The notes under the pieces were generated by a model. That model saw only the letters and a list, made by a program, of their open reading frames with translations, was not told the origin of the DNA and searched no databases. Shown in pieces: positions 1 through 4,821 of a stretch of DNA of 5,751 nucleotides (position 1 is its first letter; every line of letters begins with the position of its first letter). The stretch is from JBCAWW01 sp045106675 (GTDB lineage Bacteria; Bacteroidota; Bacteroidia; J057), in contig JBGCFA010000423.1 of the NCBI GenBank assembly GCA_045106675.1, positions 1 to 5,751 of the forward strand, written 5' to 3'. Made by a program: the position numbers and the translations under genes.

Positions 1-320
1 TAAGCTGAGGGCCAAAGGCAAAAACCATCATGATGCTTCGCCGTGAGGATAATCCCCTTCATACCCGCCGCTTTGGCGATGCGGGCCCATTGCTGAGGAT
101 CAAGATTCGTGGGAGCAAATTGCTCCGGTTTTTCGCCGCCCGTACCCCATTCCATATTGCTGTAGGTGTTCATGTTGAAATGCACGAACATATAGTAATT
201 GAGATCGTGCCATTCCTGTTGCGCCTTGGAAGGCAACGGGCCAATAGCAGCTGGAGGAGGCACAGGCGTGGTACAAGCCGTGAATAATAATACAAAAACT
301 GGGATGAGATAGCGTAGCAT
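1..320 (-). CDS. Exported alpha-L-fucosidase, GH29 family (N-terminal part, runs off the window)
   Basis: The reading frame starts at the ATG at 320-318 and continues past base 1, giving 106 residues of a protein that should be about 450-600 long. Residues 1-16 are a short hydrophobic signal ending in LFTAC, a lipoprotein-type signal with Cys16 as the likely lipidated residue. A Pro/Ala-rich linker follows, and then the start of a GH29 (beta/alpha)8 barrel: WHDLNYYMFVHFNMNT (about 37-52), EWGTGGEKPEQF and the family hallmark LTAKHHDGFCLWPS (about 92-105). GH29 enzymes are retaining fucosidases that release alpha-linked L-fucose from glycans; the catalytic Asp nucleophile would lie beyond the window edge. 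The sequence resembles the GH29 branch acting on alpha-1,3/1,4 fucose, but that sub-assignment is from memory. It probably acts at the periplasmic face or cell surface. There is no functional link to the Ro60 locus. Confidence 0.93.
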   Translation of the reverse strand, partial: MLRYLIPVFVLLFTACTTPVPPPAAIGPLPSKAQQEWHDLNYYMFVHFNMNTYSNMEWGTGGEKPEQFAPTNLDPQQWARIAKAAGMKGIILTAKHHDGFCLWPSA

Positions 321-338
321 TGTTGACGGTATTATTGC

Positions 339-351
339 AATTGATTCAATT
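339..351. promoter_or_regulatory. 13-bp perfect palindrome upstream of the fucosidase gene
   Basis: AATTGA and TCAATT flank a central T, 19 bp upstream of the fucosidase start codon. The position suits an operator or promoter element for the minus-strand gene. AT-rich palindromes of this size also arise by chance, so this is only a candidate. Confidence 0.25.
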
Positions 352-355
352 TACG

Positions 356-391
356 GCAGCTAGCTTCGGCTTGCAAGCCGAAGCTAGCTGC
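356..391. repeat. Perfect 36-bp palindrome between divergent genes
   Basis: Bases 356-373 and 374-391 are exact reverse complements; the arms begin GCAGCTAGCTTCGGCTTG. The inner part (GCTTCGGCTT/AAGCCGAAGC) closely resembles the hairpin at 4134-4161, so both may belong to one dispersed palindromic repeat family of this genome. It lies in the 163-bp gap between the fucosidase gene (minus) and the membrane-protein gene (plus), so it is not placed as a terminator for either, and it has no adjacent T-run. The rest of the gap (392-483) holds a short GGAA-GCG-TTCC inverted repeat near 409 and nothing else I can support. Confidence 0.7.
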
Positions 392-483
392 ATATGACCC
401 CCAATTATGGAAGCGTTCCGCGCAGCGACAAAAAAAAGCTTACTGATTTTCTCGTATGTTTATAGTCTCCTAAAAAACCACAG

Positions 484-852
484 ATGATCGAATTCTGGAA
501 AGAGCTTGCCTATACCACCAAATTCTCTGCGATAGCCTTTGTCGTTACTCTCGGCTTAGGGCTCATCAGTATGGGAGCCTTAGGCGCGCTACTTTACTAT
601 CCGGTTTCCTTTTTGTTTCGATCATATCCCGCTTTTGATGATTGGCATGGAGACTGGGTATGGCCCACGATGATCGGCGTGGGAATGCTATGGTCCTTGG
701 GTTTTGTATTTGGCGGTATTTCGTGGCATTATCTAGATAAGCTAGTGCCCTCAGTGATGTTGCTGCGGATTATTTACGGATTGATCCTTTGGCTCTGGGC
801 AGCATTGATATGGTATATTATGATCCGCAATAATTTGACTGCCTTACCATAA
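484..852 (+). CDS. Small membrane protein of unknown function, three predicted helices
   Basis: The product is 122 residues and I do not recognise its family. Hydrophobic stretches at about 14-45, 61-80 and 91-114 suggest three transmembrane helices; the first is long and may contain a bend. The loop at about 46-60 is acidic and aromatic (PAFDDWHGDWVWP). The N-terminus (MIEFWKELAYTTK) is amphipathic and there is no cleavable signal. The ATG at 484 is the first in frame; no Shine-Dalgarno motif precedes it, which is normal in Bacteroidota. The stop codon ends 4 bp before the stop of the convergent regulator gene, so the two genes share a tail-to-tail junction without a visible terminator. Coding is supported by an uninterrupted frame and a plausible membrane topology. 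Confidence 0.75.
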   Translation: MIEFWKELAYTTKFSAIAFVVTLGLGLISMGALGALLYYPVSFLFRSYPAFDDWHGDWVWPTMIGVGMLWSLGFVFGGISWHYLDKLVPSVMLLRIIYGLILWLWAALIWYIMIRNNLTALP

Positions 853-856
853 TCCA

Positions 857-2485
857 TCATTCGATATTACCCGAGCCAAATACCAAATAGACTACGCCTG
901 ATTTTCGTCCTGCTCTAGCCTTTGGCGAACGCGTGAGTAGCAATGGATGACTGATAAATACATCTCCGGCTTGGGCTTCGATCTGTTGAGCACGTTTTGC
1001 CGCTTCTGTTGGATCGATAGGCGCTTCGCGCAAGGCTTGGTGCTGTGATCCGGGCACACAATGAAAAGGTCGCTTGCGATGATTGTCATTATATAGATAG
1101 AGGCGGACCAAGATGGTCTGCTCCGGCAAAGCGTTCCCCGTTAAGGGAAAAAAAGCATGATCTGGCTGCCAATCTTCATGGCTCTCCTCAGCTAACTCAC
1201 TATAATGTGCCGTCAAAAGCTCTGTCTCTGGTAACAAATGCGCTAATAGTTCGGCGAGATTGTCATTGAGGAAAATGTCTAGGAGGTTGGGCACGGCATT
1301 CAATAGATTCGGGATCGTACGCAAGCTTTTGTGTGATTGCGGAGGTTTAGTTTGAAAATAATAAAGCAGCCTTTTTTTGATCTCTTCGACCTCTTTGAGC
1401 AAAAATAGCTTGTGATGCGTATAGCCCTTGCCCACAAAACGTCGGATGATCTTAGGTAGCTGTTCAGTCGTCAGATCACTTTCATAATAATCTAATCCAT
1501 GCTGTAGGCGTTGATAAATCCGCCTTTTGAGGCTTTCCGGTTGGAGGACCTTGACGAAGGGGCTGAGACTGAGAATTTCCTTTTCTAGCTCGAAGTTACG
1601 TTGCACTTTGAGTTGTAGCGTTATGCCCTGCGAGCCTCTATCTATTACTTTTTGGCTATGATGAAGCGGCTTGGTGAGTAGGTAAGGAGCCATGCTGTGT
1701 ACAGCGAATAGTTTTACAGTATCGGGAGCTTGCCCTTCGTTGACCGTGACTCCGATCACTGGATCAAAATATTTGCTGAGATCAGGTCCATCATATTCTT
1801 CATAGCTATTCGCTGAACGCTCAACTCCCTCCAAGCGATCTAGAGCTAGGTTGAGCAAACGCTTTTCCCCTGATTTACGCCCGAGAATGTACCAGCGATT
1901 GCGATACTCCTTGAGCATATAAGCAAAAAATACAAGGCTGTCAGGCTGACGTCGCCGAAAAGATTGATAACTCAGTTGGAGAGATTCTTTTTGCAGGATG
2001 GCCTGATAGATAGGCTCCAAATATTTTAGGCCTCGCAAAGATTCGTTTTTGTCGAGGTGAATGATGGCGGGCGTCTTGCTTTTGCTCGTGTAGATTTTGT
2101 CTTCGAGTCGCTGCACCATGCCGCTGAGTTCCTGAAAGTGCGCGAATCCTTTGAATTGCCGTAAGATGTCCACCACCTCAGTGAGTTTGTTGAGGTCTTG
2201 TTCGGTCAGTGGGATGTTGGTGATAGAGTATTCGGGATCTTCATAAGTATAGTATTTTTTGTCTACTACTATGATGGGCGCGTTATAGCCAAGCTTTTCA
2301 CTGCGCATCATTTGGATATCCATCTGTACCGTGCGACGACTTACTCCTTTATCTATCCCTTCATATTCATAAAGCGCTTCAGAGCAAAATTCAATCAAAT
2401 CCTCCAAAGTCCACTTTCTAAAGCGGTTTCGGAGGCAGTTGTCGATGGTTTTGTAGCGGATTAAGGCGTTTCGATTGGCTGGCAT
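857..2485 (-). CDS. WYL-domain transcriptional regulator fused to a degenerate phytanoyl-CoA-dioxygenase-like domain
   Basis: The product is 542 residues from the ATG at 2485-2483. I prefer this start to an in-frame ATG 26 codons upstream, because those extra codons are Phe-rich translation of A/T tracts and MPANRNALIRYKTID looks like a normal WYL-protein N-terminus. Residues 1-85 form a winged-HTH DNA-binding region (GVSRRTVQMDIQMMR at 47-61). Residues 155-225 form the WYL domain, with the signature RWYILGR at 197-203. Residues 255-335 match the WCX extension. Residues 345-540 look like a PhyH double-stranded beta-helix, with CVPGSQH at 476-482, AGDVF at 506-510 and HPLLLTRS at 513-520. In active PhyH enzymes the HxD motif and a distal His bind iron; here the corresponding places read QPD (440-442) and Thr518, so catalysis is doubtful and ligand sensing more likely. 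The gene is divergent from rsr, which suggests it regulates the Ro60/Y-RNA unit. Confidence 0.88.
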   Translation of the reverse strand: MPANRNALIRYKTIDNCLRNRFRKWTLEDLIEFCSEALYEYEGIDKGVSRRTVQMDIQMMRSEKLGYNAPIIVVDKKYYTYEDPEYSITNIPLTEQDLNKLTEVVDILRQFKGFAHFQELSGMVQRLEDKIYTSKSKTPAIIHLDKNESLRGLKYLEPIYQAILQKESLQLSYQSFRRRQPDSLVFFAYMLKEYRNRWYILGRKSGEKRLLNLALDRLEGVERSANSYEEYDGPDLSKYFDPVIGVTVNEGQAPDTVKLFAVHSMAPYLLTKPLHHSQKVIDRGSQGITLQLKVQRNFELEKEILSLSPFVKVLQPESLKRRIYQRLQHGLDYYESDLTTEQLPKIIRRFVGKGYTHHKLFLLKEVEEIKKRLLYYFQTKPPQSHKSLRTIPNLLNAVPNLLDIFLNDNLAELLAHLLPETELLTAHYSELAEESHEDWQPDHAFFPLTGNALPEQTILVRLYLYNDNHRKRPFHCVPGSQHQALREAPIDPTEAAKRAQQIEAQAGDVFISHPLLLTRSPKARAGRKSGVVYLVFGSGNIE

Positions 2486-2491
2486 GGCAAA

Positions 2492-2542
2492 TTTTTTCAA
2501 AAAAACGCAAAAAAACGCAAAAAAAATCCAACTACGCAAAAA
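2492..2542. promoter_or_regulatory. Phased A-tracts (curved DNA) in the divergent control region
   Basis: A-tracts occur at 2499-2505, 2509-2515, 2519-2526 and 2538-2542, preceded by a T-tract at 2492-2497. The first two are exact 10-bp repeats (AAAAAAACGC), and the spacing of the first three matches one helical turn, a pattern known to bend DNA. The tracts lie just upstream of the WYL regulator start and within the 119-bp region shared with rsr. This suggests a regulatory architecture, but no clear sigma-factor boxes are visible. Confidence 0.45.
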
Positions 2543-2568
2543 GGCTGCGCACTTGACCCTCACCTTTG

Positions 2569-2591
2569 AAGTGTTGATCAGTTACACACTT
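2569..2591. promoter_or_regulatory. Candidate operator: AAGTGT-N11-ACACTT inverted repeat before rsr
   Basis: Perfect 6-bp arms at 2569-2574 and 2586-2591 flank 11 bases, 13 bp before the rsr start codon. The AT-rich stretch TTAATATTTA at 2590-2599 overlaps the right arm and could be the -7 region of a Bacteroidota promoter (consensus TAnnTTTG), with the TTG at 2574-2576 as a weak upstream box. That would make the rsr message nearly leaderless. The WYL protein is the obvious candidate binder. Sequence support is modest. Confidence 0.3.
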
Positions 2592-2604
2592 AATATTTAC
2601 GATC

Positions 2605-4122
2605 ATGCGATTTAACAATATCCTCAAAGGAAAAAACAAAACCCTCAACCATGAAGGCGCAGAAGCCTGGAAAATGACCCCTGAAATGGAGCTCTATACT
2701 GCAGTCGTGACTTCGACGCTGTCCAAGAGTTTTTATGAAGGAGAGGGTAATCGTGTGGAGCGTATCCGTGGCTTGATCAATCAAGTTGATCCTGAGTTTG
2801 TGGCACAATTGGCGATCTACGCTCGGGAAAAGATGCACCTACGTTCAATACCATTGGTTTTGACTGTAGAGTTAGCCAAAGTTTGGTCGGGTGATGACTT
2901 AGTCTATCGATTGACCAAGCGAGTGCTACAGCGCGCCGATGAGATCACTGAACTTTTGGCTTACTATCAGCTTGCAAATGCTCGTACAGGTCAAAAGAAG
3001 TTGGCGCGTTTGTCGAAACAACTACAAAAAGGTATCGCTGAATCCTTTCATAAGTTTGATGAATATCAATTTGCCAAGTACAACCGAAAGACTGAGGTGA
3101 GCTTAAAAGACGCCTTGTTTTTGACGCACCCAAAGGCCCAAAACGAAAAGGAGCAGATTCTTTTCAATAAGATCGTCTCTGACGAACTCGAAGTGCCTTA
3201 TACTTGGGAGGTCGAATTGAGCCGCTTGGGTCAGCAAACTTTCAAAAACGAAAAGCAGAAAAAAGCTGCCTTCCGTAACAAATGGCAAGAATTGATCGAT
3301 AGCGGTCGCCTTGGTTATATGGCCTTGCTGCGAAACCTACGTAACATCTTGCAGGCAGGTGTTAAAACCGAATACTTGAAAATCGTGGCCAAGCGATTGT
3401 CCAACGAAAATGAAGTACGGCGTTCGCGTCAACTACCATTTCGGTTTTTGTCAGCCTATTTAGAGATGGAAGCGATGCGTCATGTGCATGCGTCTTACTT
3501 TATGCGACCACTTGAAAAAGCTGCTTTGGTGAGTGTTGAAAACCTCAAAGGCTTTGGTTTTGAGACTAAAATATGTTTGGCCGCAGATGTCTCTGGCTCT
3601 ATGTTTGGTCCGATCAACCCACGAAGCAAGATTCAGGCTTACGATATCGGTTTGCTATTGAGTATGCTTATGCGAGCACGTTCTAAGGCAGTGATCACGG
3701 GTATCTTTGGTGATCGTTGGGAGACTTTTCAATTCCCTACTAGCTCTGTCTTGTCCAATGTGGCTCGACTAAAGAGCATCGAAGGTCGCGTCGGTTATGC
3801 TACCAACGGTCATAAAGTGATCGATGACTTGCACCGAAAAGGCTTGGTCATGGACAAGGTGATGATGTTTACCGATCTTCAAATGTGGAGCAATCAAGGC
3901 TTTGGTAGCAGCCTGAAGAAGTCTTGGAAGGCCTACAAAAAGTTGGCGCCAGAGGCTCGTTTATATCTCTTTGATTTGCGTGGTTATGGCAAAAGCCCAA
4001 TCAGCCTTGAAAGAGATGATGTAGCCTTGATCGCCGGTTGGTCAGACAAAGTGTTTGAAGTTCTCGATGCGATGGAACAGGGCCGAAATGCCCTCGATTT
4101 GATCGCTCAGATAGAGTTTTGA
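2605..4122 (+). CDS. rsr: Ro60 ortholog (Rsr): TROVE plus von Willebrand A domain RNA-binding protein
   Basis: The product is 505 residues, slightly shorter than the human and Deinococcus proteins. Residues 1 to about 320 form the TROVE domain: the start MRFNNILKGKNKTLNHEGAE, helical HEAT-like repeats (FVAQLAIYAREKMHLRSIP, GYMALLRNLRNIL) and many basic residues. In Ro60 this domain closes into a ring that grips the 3' ends of misfolded RNAs in its hole and Y RNA on its outer face. Residues from about 320 to 500 are a vWA domain with a complete MIDAS metal site: DVSGSM at 328-333, Thr400 in YATNGHK, and Asp424 in FTDLQ. In D. radiodurans, Rsr and a Y RNA form an exoribonuclease complex with PNPase. 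The ATG at 2605 has no Shine-Dalgarno; the residues that follow match family N-termini. The Y-RNA-like array begins 65 bp after the stop, with no terminator between, so the protein and its RNAs are probably co-transcribed. Confidence 0.95.
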   Translation: MRFNNILKGKNKTLNHEGAEAWKMTPEMELYTAVVTSTLSKSFYEGEGNRVERIRGLINQVDPEFVAQLAIYAREKMHLRSIPLVLTVELAKVWSGDDLVYRLTKRVLQRADEITELLAYYQLANARTGQKKLARLSKQLQKGIAESFHKFDEYQFAKYNRKTEVSLKDALFLTHPKAQNEKEQILFNKIVSDELEVPYTWEVELSRLGQQTFKNEKQKKAAFRNKWQELIDSGRLGYMALLRNLRNILQAGVKTEYLKIVAKRLSNENEVRRSRQLPFRFLSAYLEMEAMRHVHASYFMRPLEKAALVSVENLKGFGFETKICLAADVSGSMFGPINPRSKIQAYDIGLLLSMLMRARSKAVITGIFGDRWETFQFPTSSVLSNVARLKSIEGRVGYATNGHKVIDDLHRKGLVMDKVMMFTDLQMWSNQGFGSSLKKSWKAYKKLAPEARLYLFDLRGYGKSPISLERDDVALIAGWSDKVFEVLDAMEQGRNALDLIAQIEF

Positions 4123-4133
4123 TAGATGATATT

Positions 4134-4161
4134 GTAGGTTCGCTTTGTAAGCCGAACCTAC
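4134..4161. repeat. Hairpin between rsr and the Y-RNA array, similar to the palindrome at 356-391
   Basis: GTAGGTTCG (4134-4142) pairs with CGAACCTAC (4153-4161), and CTT/AAG can extend the stem inward. Downstream on the plus strand comes an A-run and no T-run, so it is not a standard terminator for rsr. It could act as a processing or stability element that separates the mRNA from the Y RNAs, or be a copy of a dispersed palindromic repeat. Confidence 0.6.
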
Positions 4162-4187
4162 CAAAAAAGTAAGACAGCACAATCATG

Positions 4188-4329
4188 AAATAGGCGTGTC
4201 GTAGGATTGTGATACTTCGTGGGATCTGACGGTCGCGGGTTCGACTCCCGCCCTCTGAGAGATGCTCAGGGGTAGCTCAGGTGGTAGAGCATCAGTAGAA
4301 ACACAGTCCGTTTTGTTACCGCCTAATTT
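4188..4329 (+). ncRNA. Y-RNA-like unit 1 with a circularly permuted tRNA-like domain
   Basis: The outer helix pairs TAGGCG (4191-4196) with CGCCTA (4320-4325), extended by AAA/TTT. A bulged T, the pair GT/AC (4198-4199 with 4318-4319) and a bulged C4200 follow. Next comes an internal loop of GTA against GTTTTGTT, then the 8-bp helix GGATTGTG/CACAGTCC (4204-4211 with 4302-4309) and the invariant ATACTTCG. The payload is a tRNA in permuted order: CTGA (4226-4229) as the 3' anticodon-stem strand, variable loop CGGTC, T-arm GCGGG-TTCGACT-CCCGC (4235-4251), acceptor strand CCTCTGA (4252-4258), a 7-nt cap, acceptor strand TCAGGGG (4266-4272), TA, D-arm GCTC-AGGTGGTA-GAGC (4275-4290), A, and TCAG (4292-4295) pairing back to CTGA. 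No anticodon loop exists; its place is taken by the Ro60-binding stem. This matches what is known of YrlA tRNA mimicry. Confidence 0.82.
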
Positions 4330-4337
4330 AAAATAGG

Positions 4338-4451
4338 AATAAACGTGCCGTAGAATTGTGATACTTCGGTAAGGCTTCGGCTTAGGGTTCAAATCCCGCT
4401 CTGTGCAAATGTATCAGAGATTAATCATAGTTCGTTTGTTGCCGTTTTATT
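4338..4451 (+). ncRNA. Y-RNA-like unit 2 with a T-arm-like hairpin but no D-arm
   Basis: The outer helix pairs AATAAACG (4338-4345) with CGTTT(T)ATT (4443-4451). The core repeats the unit 1 plan, but the inner pair is GC/GC (4347-4348 with 4441-4442) instead of GT/AC, a compensatory change. The 8-bp helix is GAATTGTG/CATAGTTC (4353-4360 with 4426-4433), and ATACTTCG follows at 4361-4368. The payload has three small stems. TAAG/CTTA (4370-4373, 4381-4384) encloses GCTTCGG. GGG-TTCAAAT-CCC (4385-4397) has a canonical T-loop but only three stem pairs. CTCTG/CAGAG (4399-4403, 4415-4419) stands where the acceptor helix should be. No GCTC...GAGC D-arm is present. This looks like a reduced version of the permuted tRNA domain. 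Confidence 0.75.
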
Positions 4452-4461
4452 GAAATTGAAA

Positions 4462-4551
4462 AAGATGTGCCGTAGTAGTGTGATACTTCGATCCAAAACT
4501 GAAGAACGAAAGATCTTCAGCCAAAGCCACACTACGCTTTGTTGCCATCTT
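4462..4551 (+). ncRNA. Y-RNA-like unit 3 with a simple 7-bp hairpin payload
   Basis: The outer helix pairs AAGATG (4462-4467) with CATCTT (4546-4551). A bulged T, GC/GC (4469-4470 with 4544-4545) and a bulged C follow, then GTA against GCTTTGTT. The inner helix GTAGTGTG/CACACTAC (4475-4482 with 4528-4535) is fully Watson-Crick. After the invariant ATACTTCG the payload contains one hairpin, CTGAAGA/TCTTCAG (4499-4505, 4514-4520), with an A-rich 8-nt loop, flanked by CCAAAA and CCAAAG. Nothing tRNA-like remains. The conserved stem suggests Ro60 binding, with a different partner or none. Confidence 0.72.
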
Positions 4552-4553
4552 GG

Positions 4554-4623
4554 GAAGGATGCCGTAGAGCAGTGATACTTCGCTGTTAACGAACCAAAAC
4601 CACTGTTCGCTCATTGCTCCTTC
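4554..4623 (+). ncRNA. Y-RNA-like unit 4, minimal, with an anticodon-like hairpin
   Basis: This is the shortest unit at 70 nt. The outer helix pairs GAAGGA (4554-4559) with TCCTTC (4618-4623). A bulged T, GC/GC (4561-4562 with 4616-4617), a bulged C, and GTA against GCTCATT follow; this 3' loop is the most divergent of the five. The inner helix is GAGCAGTG/CACTGTTC (4567-4574 with 4601-4608). The payload is only 26 nt. The last four bases of the invariant box (TTCG, 4579-4582) pair with CGAA (4590-4593) around the 7-nt loop CTGTTAA, identical to a tRNA-Asn(GUU) anticodon loop. A single-stranded A/C-rich tail follows. Confidence 0.72.
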
Positions 4624-4632
4624 TTTTGTCTT

Positions 4633-4779
4633 AAAAGGTGTGTCGTAGAAATGTGATACTTCGACTGTTAATCGGGAGGTCGCGGGTTCGAATCCCGCTG
4701 GGTCCGCCAACTGTTACAATCGGGCCCATAGCTCAGTGGCTAGAGCACCTTGTGCACGCTTCGTTTGTTACCACCTTTT
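4633..4779 (+). ncRNA. Y-RNA-like unit 5 with a permuted tRNA-like domain that encodes CCA
   Basis: The outer helix pairs AAAAGGTG (4633-4640) with CACCTTTT (4772-4779). A bulged T, GT/AC (4642-4643 with 4770-4771), a bulged C4644, and GTA against GTTTGTT follow. The inner helix GAAATGTG/CACGCTTC (4648-4655 with 4755-4762) pairs at 7 of 8 positions. The payload begins TTCGA-CTGTTAA-TCGGG (4660-4676), which can form an anticodon-arm-like hairpin. Next come variable loop AGGTC, T-arm GCGGG-TTCGAAT-CCCGC (4682-4698), acceptor strand TGGGTCC (4699-4705), G4706, CCA (4707-4709), a 12-nt spacer, acceptor strand GGGCCCA (4722-4728), TA, D-arm GCTC-AGTGGCTA-GAGC (4731-4746), A and CCTTG. CCTTG can alternatively pair with TCGGG (4672-4676) as the anticodon stem. 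The acceptor helix is seven pairs with one G-T. The CCA suggests origin from a real tRNA gene and possible tRNA-type processing. Confidence 0.82.
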
Positions 4780-4786
4780 TCCCTTT

Positions 4787-4821
4787 TTGGTGCATTGCAA
4801 TGCCATGCACCAACTTTTTTT
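4787..4821 (+). terminator. Rho-independent terminator closing the rsr/Y-RNA unit
   Basis: TTGGTGCAT (4787-4795) pairs perfectly with ATGCACCAA (4805-4813), a 9-bp stem with a 9-nt loop, followed by C and seven T residues (4815-4821). It lies 7 nt after the last outer helix of unit 5. It is the only good terminator after rsr, which supports one transcript for the protein and all five RNAs. Confidence 0.85.

Noticed and set aside
30..287. Plus-strand reading frame of 85 codons
   Set aside because: It lies opposite the GH29 fucosidase frame, whose translation carries clear family motifs.
2486..2563. 26-codon upstream extension of the WYL regulator
   Set aside because: The extension is Phe-rich translation of A/T tracts in the divergent promoter region, and the protein has a natural start at MPANRN.
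4134..4161. Terminator for rsr before the array
   Set aside because: The hairpin is followed by an A-run and no T-run on the plus strand, and a strong terminator appears only after unit 5.
4259..4400. An intron-containing or split tRNA: D-arm half of unit 1 followed by the T-arm half of unit 2
   Set aside because: The acceptor strands do not match (TCAGGGG against TCTGTGC), whereas each D-arm half of units 1 and 5 pairs with the T-arm half just upstream within the same unit.
4197..4663. CRISPR array suggested by five repeats with variable inserts
   Set aside because: Repeat spacing falls irregularly from about 149 to 81 nt, the repeats have a matching second block at the other end of each unit, and the inserts fold into RNA structures.
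4183..4710. Minus-strand reading frames with GVEPATVRS and GFEPATSRL
   Set aside because: These phrases are the usual false translation of the antisense strand of tRNA T-arms; here they mark the tRNA-like domains.
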